Below, one piece after another: positions 38,915 through 47,254 of a stretch of DNA of 64,000 nucleotides. Source of the DNA: Kaistia terrae (lineage in GTDB: Bacteria > Pseudomonadota > Alphaproteobacteria > Rhizobiales > Kaistiaceae). The stretch is taken from assembly GCF_026344005.1 (NCBI RefSeq), contig NZ_JAPKNH010000009.1, positions 62,001 to 126,000 on the forward strand, written 5' to 3'. A model generated the notes under the pieces. That model saw only the letters and a program-made list of their open reading frames with translations, did not search any database and was not told the DNA's origin. The translations under genes were made by a program, and so were the position numbers. How positions within the stretch are numbered: the stretch's first letter is position 1; each line of letters starts with the position of its first letter.

Positions 38915-39895
38915 ATGGCTTCCGTGGCGGATACGCGGCCCGCGCTGCGCTTTGTATCTCCGACCGCATCGCGCGAACTGGCCCTCATCGCGGCGATCAT
39001 TCTGGTCTGCACCGTCTTCACGGTGGCTTCCCCCTATTTCCTGAGCGTCAACAATCTCGTCCAGACGATGCGCGCTGGCCTTGAGCTCTCGATCGTTTCG
39101 GCCGGCATGACGCTCGTGATCATCATGGGCGGCATTGATGTCAGCGTCGGGGGCATCGTCGCCGTTTCGGCGATCGTGATCGGCAAGGCCTATCAGGCCG
39201 GCCTGCCGGTCTATGTGGTGACACCGCTGGGTCTGATGGCGGGAACGGCGCTGGGCGCGTTCAACGGCTTCGTGACGACCAAGCTCAAGGTCCCGCCGAT
39301 CATCGCCACCCTCGGCTCGATGTATATTTTCTCGGCGATCATGTTCCTCGTCATCGGTGGCGCATGGATCTCCGGCTTGCCTGGCACGCTTTCCCCGCTG
39401 GTCAATGGCTGGCTGGGCTTCTTGCCGGCATCGGCGCTGGTGATCGCCGTCGTCTATGCCATTGCCTGGGTCTTGTTGCGCAAACTGCCCTACGGCAACC
39501 ATCTCTACGCCATCGGTTGCAGCGAGCCATCGGCCCGCCTCGTCGGCATCAATGTCGACCGCACCAAGATCCTGACCTATGCGTTTCTTGGCCTTCTCGC
39601 GGGCCTCGCCGCGCTGCTCTACGTGGCGCGCATGCGCAATGTCGAAATCAATATCGGCACGACCATCGCGCTCGAAGCCATTGCCGCCACCATTCTTGGC
39701 GGCACAAGCATTCGGGGTGGCGTCGGCAGCCTGCTTGGCACGCTGCTGGGCGTCGTCTTCATACGCATCATGCAGAACGGCCTGGTGCTTATGGGCATCT
39801 CCTCTCTCTGGGAAACCGTCATCATCGGATCGCTTCTGATCTGCGTGCTGACCGCCGACGCTCTGCGCAATCGCAACAATCCGAGGGCCCAATGA
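38915..39895 (+). CDS. Ribose-type ABC sugar transporter permease
   Basis: The 326-residue membrane protein has about ten helices. IIMGGIDVSVGGIVAVSAI near residue 67 is the canonical signature of the class, with YGNHLYAIGCSEPSARLVGI in the coupling region. It overlaps the next permease by four bases (ATGA). Confidence 0.92.
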   Translation: MASVADTRPALRFVSPTASRELALIAAIILVCTVFTVASPYFLSVNNLVQTMRAGLELSIVSAGMTLVIIMGGIDVSVGGIVAVSAIVIGKAYQAGLPVYVVTPLGLMAGTALGAFNGFVTTKLKVPPIIATLGSMYIFSAIMFLVIGGAWISGLPGTLSPLVNGWLGFLPASALVIAVVYAIAWVLLRKLPYGNHLYAIGCSEPSARLVGINVDRTKILTYAFLGLLAGLAALLYVARMRNVEINIGTTIALEAIAATILGGTSIRGGVGSLLGTLLGVVFIRIMQNGLVLMGISSLWETVIIGSLLICVLTADALRNRNNPRAQ

Positions 39896-40872
39896 TGTCA
39901 CGCCTGGCCGGACTTCGTGCCGGCGACCCCTTGCGGGCCCGCCTGTTCATGCTGCTCGCCTTGTGGCTCGTCGCCATTGTGGTGATGAGCTTGCTATCTC
40001 CCTACTTCCTGCGCGCAAGCACCGTTCCCTACCTCCTGCAATATGTGCCGATCCTCGGCCTGCTCGGGCTCGGGCAGACCCTGGTGATCCTCGGCGGTGG
40101 GCCCGGTATCGATCTTTCGGTGGGCTCGATTGTCTCGCTCGTTGGCGTCGCGGTCGGTGGTCTTTTCGTCCTCGGCGTCGACATCTGGCTCGCCTCGGCG
40201 CTCGGCTTGATGCTCGGCGCGCTGCTTGGATTCGTGAACGGCGTTTTGGTCAACGTCCTGCGTATTCCCTCCCTGATGGCGACGCTTGCGACCATGTTCG
40301 CGTTTGGCGGGTTGGCCCTTGCCACGACATTGGGCAGTCCGATCGGCGGATTGCCCGCCGAATTCGGCTGGCTCGGGCAAGGACGGACGCTGGGCCTGCC
40401 GAACGCCTTTCTCTTCGTCCTGCTGCCGGTGGCCGTCATCCTGCATGTCATGATCACGCGAACCACGATCGGTCGCCATATCGTCGCTTGCGGCAATGAC
40501 GATCGCGCAGCCCATCTCTCGGGCTTGCCGGTCGTCCGAATTCGCGTCGGTCTCTATGTCCTGTCCGGTGTGCTCGCAGCACTCGGCAGCATCATCGCCA
40601 TGTCATGGTTCCTGGCGGCGCGACCGGACGCGGGCAAAGGCATGGAGCTGCTTGCCGTGACGATCGCGGTTCTGGGCGGTACCCATATCTTCGGCGGAAC
40701 GGGCGGCGTTCCCGGCACGATCATCGCCATCCTGATCGTCACCACCCTGCAGATCGGCCTGCAGCTCGCCAATATTTCCGCAGCCTGGCAACTGGGTCTG
40801 ATCGGCGTTCTCCTGATCGTGTCCGTATCGCGCTTGTCGCTATGGCGCCGGGTGAAAGGCGCGAGAGCGTAA
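39892..40872 (+). CDS. Ribose-type ABC sugar transporter permease
   Basis: The 326-residue partner permease starts MMSRLAGLRAGDPLRARLF. It contains LGGGPGIDLSVGSIVSLVGV and GRHIVACGNDDRAAHLSGLP. The frame is open far upstream, but the start at 39892 overlaps the previous stop and gives a normal length. Its TAA overlaps the following kinase start (TAATG). Confidence 0.92.
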   Translation: MMSRLAGLRAGDPLRARLFMLLALWLVAIVVMSLLSPYFLRASTVPYLLQYVPILGLLGLGQTLVILGGGPGIDLSVGSIVSLVGVAVGGLFVLGVDIWLASALGLMLGALLGFVNGVLVNVLRIPSLMATLATMFAFGGLALATTLGSPIGGLPAEFGWLGQGRTLGLPNAFLFVLLPVAVILHVMITRTTIGRHIVACGNDDRAAHLSGLPVVRIRVGLYVLSGVLAALGSIIAMSWFLAARPDAGKGMELLAVTIAVLGGTHIFGGTGGVPGTIIAILIVTTLQIGLQLANISAAWQLGLIGVLLIVSVSRLSLWRRVKGARA

Positions 40873-41840
40873 TGTCCATGATCGATGTTCTGTGCATCGG
40901 GGATCTCGATGTCGATATGTTCATCTCGGTTCCGGAAATCCCCGGCTTCGACCAAAAAGTTTCTGGCCGCAATCGCGGCCAGATGCCGGGCGGCATGTCC
41001 GCCAATTGCGCGGTCGCCGTCGCGCGCCTCGGCCTGAACAGCAGGCTGCTCGCGGCCGTTGGCAGGGATGCGTCCGGAGCTTTCGCTGTCGGCAAGATTC
41101 GGGGCGAAGGCGTCGATGTCGATCATCTCGTCTATCGCGACGACGCCGATACCTTCATGTGCGTCGTCATGCTCTCGCCCTCGGGCGAGAAGTCGCTGAT
41201 CAAGCTTGAAACCGATGCCTACCTGCCGCGTCCCGGCGAGGTGACGGCGGATGCTTTCGAGGGTGTGCGCCATCTCCATTTGACCTATGGCCAGCCCGAG
41301 CTTGCCCGGGTCGCGCTCAGCATGGCGGCCGAGCGGGGTATTTCCACATCGCTCGATCTGGAGCCGCCGGACATCGTGCGCAATCCGCACCTTCTCCGCT
41401 CGATCCTGCCCATGGTCGACACGCTGTTTCTCAACCGCGAAGCACTCGGCAAGGCCGAGAGCGCGCTGGGCGAAGCGCTGGTTCCGGCTCATCTGCGCCA
41501 GAACGGCGAAATCATCGTGACGCTCGGCGCTGGAGGATGCCGGCGGCTGGCGACCGGCAGCGTGGAGGAGGTGCCCGGTTTCGAGGTTCGCACCGTGGAC
41601 ACGACCGGTGCTGGAGACTGCTTTGCCGGCGCGTATCTCGCAGCGCGGCTGACGGGCGTGGAGCCGGTGGACGCCATGACACGCGCCAACGCGGCCGCCG
41701 CCCTGGCGACGCTTGAGGTGGGTTCACAGACCGGGATGCCGGACCGCGCGGCGGTCGAGGCATTCATGCAGGAACGGATCGGCCGTTCCCGCGAGACGTC
41801 AGCCGAGACGTCAGAATTGAGTGGAGAATTGCATGCCTGA
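40872..41840 (+). CDS. PfkB-family carbohydrate kinase
   Basis: The 322-residue kinase starts MSMIDVLCIGDLDVDMFISV. It has GGMSANCAVAVARLG near residue 39 and the catalytic DTTGAGDCFAGAYLAAR near residue 247. Ribokinase-like kinases of this type phosphorylate sugars or sugar derivatives (FrlD acts on fructoselysine). Coupling to the permease upstream (one-base overlap) suggests it acts on the imported compound. It is the second PfkB domain of the operon. Confidence 0.9.
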   Translation: MSMIDVLCIGDLDVDMFISVPEIPGFDQKVSGRNRGQMPGGMSANCAVAVARLGLNSRLLAAVGRDASGAFAVGKIRGEGVDVDHLVYRDDADTFMCVVMLSPSGEKSLIKLETDAYLPRPGEVTADAFEGVRHLHLTYGQPELARVALSMAAERGISTSLDLEPPDIVRNPHLLRSILPMVDTLFLNREALGKAESALGEALVPAHLRQNGEIIVTLGAGGCRRLATGSVEEVPGFEVRTVDTTGAGDCFAGAYLAARLTGVEPVDAMTRANAAAALATLEVGSQTGMPDRAAVEAFMQERIGRSRETSAETSELSGELHA

Positions 41841-42810
41841 GCGCCGCTTCGACCATATTGGCGAGCTCGAACTGCTCGGACTGACGCCGCCCGACGAGAC
41901 CACGATGCACTTTCTCTGGCAGATCGTCGACGAGGGCGTGCTCGGCGCGAGCCGTCACGTTCAGCTAGCCAACCAGCTCATCCTGCACCTGATTGACAGC
42001 GGCGATGACGGCGTGCGGCGCGCAAGGCTGGTCGCGGATTTTATCTCGCGAACGAGAGGCCATGACACGCCGGTCATCGGCAATAGCCTCCGTATCCTGC
42101 TGGCGGGATTGGACGACATCCCCGCCGACCGGCAGGCGGAGACCTTGAGGACGCTTGTCGCCAATTGGGATCAAGCCGCGGCCACCCGCAAGAAAACGCT
42201 GGTGGAGACGGCGGTGCGCCATCTTTCCGATGTGCGCGGCATCATGGCGTTCGACTATTCGAGCACGGTCTCCGCCATCGTCATCGCTCTTGTCGAGCAC
42301 AGGAGCGATGTGCGGATCGTCGTGCCTGAAAGCCGGGCCATTGCCGGCGGCGCGCGCTATCTCGAGGAGTTCCTGCCGCACGGCTTGCCTGTCGATTTCA
42401 TCCCGGATGCCGCCATTGAGCATGGTTTGATGCGGTGCGACGCGGCCCTGTTCGGCGTCGAGACCCTGCGCGCGGATGGGAGCTTCCTCAACACGATCGG
42501 CAGCCGCATGATCGCTCGCCTGGCGGCGGCGATGGGTGTCGAGATCTACGGCGCGACGGATCTGATGAAGCTGGATCAGCGCAGCTATGGCGGCCACCGG
42601 CCGACACCCGCCTTGCGGAGCTACGATACGATCCTCAAGGGCGGACTCTCGATCGACGGGCTGGAGCGCGCGACCACCACCGCGCCCGAGCTGGACGTTG
42701 TGCCGGCAGACCTCACGACCGCTCTTTTCACGGAATATGGCGTCGTGCCCCCGTCGGCAATCTGGTCCCTGGGCCGTCTGACATTTGGAATCGGCGAGAA
42801 CTCGCGATGA
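41833..42810 (+). CDS. eIF2B / ribose-1,5-bisphosphate isomerase-fold protein
   Basis: The 325-residue protein has the family's C-terminal half, with VRIVVPESRAIAGGARYLEE near residue 177, IPDAAIEHGLMRCDAALFGV and NTIGSRMIARLAAAMGVEIY. Characterised isomerases of this fold use a Cys in a THCN-like motif and an Asp in GAD. The matching places here read AFDYSS and GVE, so the usual catalytic pair is altered and the reaction may differ. The ATG at 41833 has GTGGAG eight bases upstream and overlaps the kinase gene end. Confidence 0.72.
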   Translation: MPERRFDHIGELELLGLTPPDETTMHFLWQIVDEGVLGASRHVQLANQLILHLIDSGDDGVRRARLVADFISRTRGHDTPVIGNSLRILLAGLDDIPADRQAETLRTLVANWDQAAATRKKTLVETAVRHLSDVRGIMAFDYSSTVSAIVIALVEHRSDVRIVVPESRAIAGGARYLEEFLPHGLPVDFIPDAAIEHGLMRCDAALFGVETLRADGSFLNTIGSRMIARLAAAMGVEIYGATDLMKLDQRSYGGHRPTPALRSYDTILKGGLSIDGLERATTTAPELDVVPADLTTALFTEYGVVPPSAIWSLGRLTFGIGENSR

Positions 42811-43832
42811 ACACGATGATGAAGAACGAGATTGCGGCGCAGGCGGACCTTTTGCCAGGTCTCCAGCCGCTTCTGGCTGCGGCTGCCGATGCGTTGCCCC
42901 GTGCAAAAGGCCGGATTCTGGTGGGCGGTTGCGGAGATTCCGCCTTTGCCCCCGAGGCGCTGCTCGAGGTCTTTCGGCGCTTTGGGATTGCCATCGAGCC
43001 ACGCACATCGATGCAACTCGCCCATTTCACGCGCTTCGAGGAGAACGACACGGTTGTGCTCTCGTCGATCTCGGGTGGCACAAAGCGGACCGTGGAAGCG
43101 GCAGATGTCGCCAGGGCAAGCGGAGCCCGTGTCATCGCGGTCACCTGCAATGCCGAGAGCGCCCTCGCGAAGGCCAGCGCGGCCGCCGTCATCCTGCCGT
43201 TTGCGCCGCTATCCAGAAAGACGCCGCACACGCTGGACTATGCCATTACGCTGCTGGCGCTCGCCGAAATCGGACGAAGCCAGGCTGGCCTGCCTGCGGA
43301 CACCTTGGCGTCAAGCGTTGCCGATATCGCCGCGAGACTTGCGCAAGCCGATACCGCGGCTCGTCCCATCGCCGACGCATACCGGTCGGAAGGCAAGATC
43401 TTCTTTCTGGGTGCAGGAGAGGATCGAGGCACGGCCGATTACGCCGCTGCAAAATTCCATGAAGCTGGCGGGCTGGTTGCCATCTCGGCGGAGTCTGAGA
43501 ATTTCGTCCACGGCATGAATTTCATGCTGGAGCCGGAAGATACGCTCGTCGTCGTTGCTTCGTCACCTGCCGCCAAGAGGCGTGGCCGCGAAATCGTCGA
43601 AGCGTTCGAGACGCTGTCGACGGCCTTCTTGCTGACGGTTGGCGATGAGGAGCTTGCCAAGGCGGACGATGCTTCCGTGGCATTCTCCCAGCTCCTCGAT
43701 CAAACCTTCACCCTGCAATACGCCTGCCTCCACGCTGCAAATCGCCTGGGATTGAAGCTGGAAGAGCCGCGAGCGGGCTGCCAGAACGGAAAAATACATC
43801 TGGCCGCCCAATCGAGAGCAATGGAAAGCTGA
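42807..43832 (+). CDS. Double-SIS domain sugar isomerase/deglycase-like protein
   Basis: The 341-residue protein has two SIS domains. The first has ILVGGCGDSAFAPEALLE near residue 35 and SSISGGTKRTVEAADVARA. The second has IFFLGAGEDRGTADYAAAKF near residue 200 and AESENFVHGMNFML. The layout is that of GlmS-C, AgaS and FrlB proteins. FrlB splits a fructosamine 6-phosphate into glucose 6-phosphate and an amine. It overlaps the upstream gene by four bases and ends the operon. Function here is inferred. Confidence 0.82.
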   Translation: MNTMMKNEIAAQADLLPGLQPLLAAAADALPRAKGRILVGGCGDSAFAPEALLEVFRRFGIAIEPRTSMQLAHFTRFEENDTVVLSSISGGTKRTVEAADVARASGARVIAVTCNAESALAKASAAAVILPFAPLSRKTPHTLDYAITLLALAEIGRSQAGLPADTLASSVADIAARLAQADTAARPIADAYRSEGKIFFLGAGEDRGTADYAAAKFHEAGGLVAISAESENFVHGMNFMLEPEDTLVVVASSPAAKRRGREIVEAFETLSTAFLLTVGDEELAKADDASVAFSQLLDQTFTLQYACLHAANRLGLKLEEPRAGCQNGKIHLAAQSRAMES

Positions 43833-44228
43833 AATAGAAGGCCCTTCAGCGCCTTGCCGGGCCCGGAGTTTCCAGCGGGGGGAAGCGCTACCCGACGATG
43901 TGCGCCACATGCTTGTCAACGCAGCGCGCGAACGCGGGATCGGTCCGTCCGAGCTGAAGCGTTCTGCCTGTAGGCGTTGAGCTCTTCTGCCATTTCTACC
44001 GCGGGGACCATACCCGAGAGGAACATTGTCCCTCTTGGGCCACCGCGGGGGCGTCGACCACAGAAGCGGTCCTCAACTCGAATTGGAGAGCCTGATAGCG
44101 GCGTATTTATACGCTGTGGGCGCCCGGGTTCCGACCCTTCGAAATGCGCTTCGGCGTCGCTGGGACGGGTGGATCCCAAAAAGCAAAAGCCCCGCATCCT
44201 ATTCGGAATACGGGGCTTTTTGCAGAAC
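43833..44228. other. Intergenic region left of the genomic island
   Basis: The 396 bases hold no supportable gene. The right end carries a terminator hairpin that belongs to tRNA-Leu in the uninterrupted chromosome (separate entry). No terminator directly after the SIS gene was seen. Confidence 0.5.
44185..44220 (-). terminator. Hairpin terminator, probably of tRNA-Leu before island insertion
   Basis: AAAAGCCCCG and CGGGGCTTTT are perfect inverted arms around a 16-base loop. On the minus strand it starts about nine bases past the copied tRNA-Leu 3' end at 44229. That is where the terminator of tRNA-Leu would stand if the island were absent. Confidence 0.75.
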
Positions 44229-44245
44229 TGGTGCCCAGAAGAGGA
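44229..44245. repeat. Left attachment site (copy of tRNA-Leu 3' end)
   Basis: TGGTGCCCAGAAGAGGA matches 63261-63277 exactly over 17 bases. It includes the reverse complement of the tRNA CCA end and acceptor strand. No further tRNA sequence follows it, so it is a fragment, not a gene. Confidence 0.88.
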
Positions 44246-44567
44246 TCGGGCATATCCGCCATCAGTACATTGAAATCATTGAAGAATTTCGAGAGTCCGA
44301 TGACGTCTGTATAGCAGTCGTGTTGGGCGCGAGCAACAGTCCGAAAAGACCCGCCTCCCGGGGGGGCTTTCATTGGAATGACTTTTGTCGCGCCGGTCAG
44401 AAGAAGCTGGCTTTGCGCTAGGGACGCCGTGGACGAAGGCTCACGTGTGAGCATCATCCAACTGATCCACCGGCTTTTGGATTTGCCGGTGAGGTGCTGG
44501 ATCCAGCAGAATGTCGATACGGAGCGTCGAGTACGCATGCCGGCAGTGGGGCAGGGGATACAGGGGC

Positions 44568-45491
44568 ATGGCAGGCTACGACGTTATTGGGGACATCCAC
44601 GGCCATGCGGATGCTCTGCAACGGCTTCTCGGGGCTATGGGCTACGAGCGACGCGATGGCGTCTATCGACATCCCACGCGCACGGTGGTGTTCGCGGGAG
44701 ACTTCATTGACCGGGGCCCGCAGCAACGAGAGGTGTTATCCGTCGCGCGGCCGATGGTGGAGATGGGCTCCGCTCAAGCCGTCATGGGCAATCACGAGTT
44801 CAATGCAATTGCTTGGGCGACCGCTGACGGGAAGGGCAGTCACCTTCGGCCCAGAACTCCCAAGAACAATCACCAGCATAGCGTCTTTCTGGAGCAGGTC
44901 GGGGCCGGCTCAAGCGCCCACGCTGAGGCGGTCGCATGGTTTATGACTTTGCCGCTGTGGCTGGACCTGAACGGGCTGCGCGTGGTCCACGCTTGCTGGC
45001 ATCAAGCCTCACGGAAGGCTCTGGCCGGCTGCGTGGATGCGCAGGCTCGCTTGACGGAGCAGGGTTTGCATGAAGTCCACGACCGGGGGAGTGCCGCTTA
45101 TCAAGCGGCAGAAGTTCTTCTGAAAGGGCCCGAAGCCCGGCTACCAGAAGGCCATACCTTCCACGATAAGGATGGGCACCTTCGATACGACGTGCGGCTG
45201 CGCTGGTGGGATCCATCCGCAATTACATTCCGGTCCGCTGCTTTGGGGATGGAAGGGCGCGAGGCGGACCTGCCCATGAGTCCTGTCCCCACCGCCTTCC
45301 ACTATGCAGACGAGACGCCCGTCTTGTTCGGTCATTACTGGATGTCGGGCGAGCCGCGTATTCTCAGCCCGCGAGCGTCTTGTTTGGATTTCAGCGTGGC
45401 CCGAGATGGGGTCCTTGCCGCTTACCGCTGGTCTGGTGAGGCCGAGTTACAGTCCGAAAATTTGATGTGGGTACAGCCTGAAGCTCCATGA
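44568..45491 (+). CDS. Calcineurin-like metallophosphoesterase
   Basis: The 307-residue protein starts MAGYDVIGDIHGHADALQRL. It carries the metallophosphatase motifs GDIHGH, GDFIDRGP near residue 45 and GNHE near residue 78, with later histidines in VVHACWH and LFGHYW. Relatives include serine/threonine phosphatases and diadenosine tetraphosphatases. I chose the ATG at 44568, where the family starts; an upstream in-frame start at 44511 is unconserved. It is the first gene of the island and stands alone. Confidence 0.85.
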   Translation: MAGYDVIGDIHGHADALQRLLGAMGYERRDGVYRHPTRTVVFAGDFIDRGPQQREVLSVARPMVEMGSAQAVMGNHEFNAIAWATADGKGSHLRPRTPKNNHQHSVFLEQVGAGSSAHAEAVAWFMTLPLWLDLNGLRVVHACWHQASRKALAGCVDAQARLTEQGLHEVHDRGSAAYQAAEVLLKGPEARLPEGHTFHDKDGHLRYDVRLRWWDPSAITFRSAALGMEGREADLPMSPVPTAFHYADETPVLFGHYWMSGEPRILSPRASCLDFSVARDGVLAAYRWSGEAELQSENLMWVQPEAP

Positions 45492-45890
45492 AGCCGTTGG
45501 CTCCACCGAAGCTAACCCATCACCCCATGGCAGTGATCGATTTGTATCGGCAGAAAAATCTCTTAGCTGACCTCGATGAGTAGCGTTCCTCCGTCCCCCC
45601 GTACCCCGCCCATGGATCACGTGAAGCGTTCCTCTTGAAAGGCGGACACTGCGTTTGTTGGGGGGGGGCGGCTCCATCGCCGACATCGAGAAGCTGGATC
45701 GCAGCCAGACGAGACTGCTCTTCGTACCCATACGGAAAACCCGTACATTGTCGCGTGCCTGAAGCCGAGGAAATGTGCGGTGTTCAGGAGGGCCGATTTG
45801 CCATACGAAAATCAGTTGATTTCAGTATGAGGCGCCGCCTAGACTCCTGCCATTGCATGAGCACCATCGTGCCCGGTAAGGAACCCCAAG
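45492..45890. other. Intergenic region in the island
   Basis: The 399 bases hold no supportable gene. A run of nine or ten G residues occurs near 45660. The last 60 bases, which precede the recombinase gene, are A+T-richer. Confidence 0.45.
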
Positions 45891-46523
45891 ATGCCAAAGC
45901 GCGTCGCCCTCTACCTCCGCGTCTCGACCACCGGCCAGACGGTCGAGAACCAGCGGCACGAGCTTGAGGCGGTCGCACAACGCCATGGCTGGCAGGTGGT
46001 CGCCACCTTCGAGGATGCCGGCATCTCGGGTGCCAAGGGACGGGACAAGCGCCCAGGCCTGGATGCCATGTTGAAGGCGGTCGCCCGCCGCGAGATCGAC
46101 CTCATAGCCGCCTGGAGCGTGGACCGCCTCGGTCGCTCGCTGACCGACCTCCTCACCTTCCTGGGCGAGCTTCACGCCAAGGGCGTCGACCTCTACCTGC
46201 ACCAGCAGGGCCTCGACACGTCTACGCCGGCCGGCAAGGCGATGTTCCAGATGATGGGCGTGTTCGCCGAGTTCGAGCGCGAGATGATCCGCGAGCGCGT
46301 TAACGCTGGTCTCTCCCGCGCCAAGGCCAACGGCACAAAACTCGGACGTCCCGCCAGAGGCACCGAGAAGGACAAGAAGAAGGCGGCCGAGTGGTCCCGA
46401 GTTCATGCCGCCGTGCTGGAGGCGCGCGCGGTGGGCAAGGGCAAGGTGAAGATTGCCAAGGAGCTGGGCATCGGCGTCAGCACGGTCGACAGGATCGTCA
46501 GGGAGGCAGCACCGGCCGGGTGA
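45891..46523 (+). CDS. Serine recombinase (resolvase/invertase family)
   Basis: The 210-residue protein has the catalytic Ser in VALYLRVSTTGQTVENQ near residue 12, the arginine region AWSVDRLGRSLTDLL near residue 75, and EFEREMIRERVNAGL. A C-terminal Hin-like helix-turn-helix follows (KGKVKIAKELGIGVSTVDRI). It is full length for a small resolvase. No inverted target sites were identified nearby. It is separate from the tyrosine integrase that presumably inserted the island. Confidence 0.93.
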   Translation: MPKRVALYLRVSTTGQTVENQRHELEAVAQRHGWQVVATFEDAGISGAKGRDKRPGLDAMLKAVARREIDLIAAWSVDRLGRSLTDLLTFLGELHAKGVDLYLHQQGLDTSTPAGKAMFQMMGVFAEFEREMIRERVNAGLSRAKANGTKLGRPARGTEKDKKKAAEWSRVHAAVLEARAVGKGKVKIAKELGIGVSTVDRIVREAAPAG

Positions 46524-47254
46524 TGCCGTTTCACCGGCGGATCTAGATCCGTCCGTATCCACCGGAGTTGCCACAGGCCGATGCGAGCTAGCCGCCAGCG
46601 GCACATCCTCCGAACGTTGCCGCCGGGTTTTCGACGGCCCGTATTGACCGCAGCACATACATCGCAGGTAGGCCGCCCTCCGCTAGGGGAGGTCGCACAG
46701 GACCCCTGATCCATCGCAGGCAACGCTTTCGGCATATCGAGCCTCGTCAAGCCGGACAGATGTCGACGAGTGATCGCGTCTCGCGGATATACCGACCGTC
46801 CCTCCCCATGGAATTCTAGCGGGCGTCGCCCTGCCGATCCGTTCGCGCTCCCGTGTTCGGCCATAGGCACTGTTTGTTGGCGCGCCGGACTCGGACCGAA
46901 TGCGAGGCAGTTGCAAAGAGATAAGCTGCAACTTCTTGGTTAGGGACCACCCTAGGAATTCTCACAGGCGGACAGCTTCCGCTACGTGATGGATTTCTGC
47001 GGCTCCGCGCTTCCGTGAGCTGTCACCTCCCGCTCCATCTGCCCCACGGGCGTTGCGCCCTCATCGACTCCCGCTGACTGCACGACCCGTGACTTGCATT
47101 GAGCGGATCTCGCTCGGCCGCCGTCAAGCGCGCCAACACGCCCTTCGGAACCTCGATCTGGCTGCCGCTTCCGGGCTGCAAGGCCGATTACCCCCCACCC
47201 TAGCAAACCTCACAACGCGAACCTGCGCCCCGCAGGTCGAACAGGAACATTCAA
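46524..47254. other. Long non-coding stretch in the island
   Basis: The 731 bases contain only short frames that look like chance. Two copies of a CCACCCTAGxA motif lie at 46947 and 47194, and a third precedes the gene at 48305. The region may hold control sequences or a decayed gene; I cannot tell which. Confidence 0.45.

Noticed and set aside
44229-44245. A second tRNA-Leu gene at the left island end
   Set aside because: Only the 3'-terminal 17 bases match; no further tRNA sequence follows, so it is an attachment-site copy.
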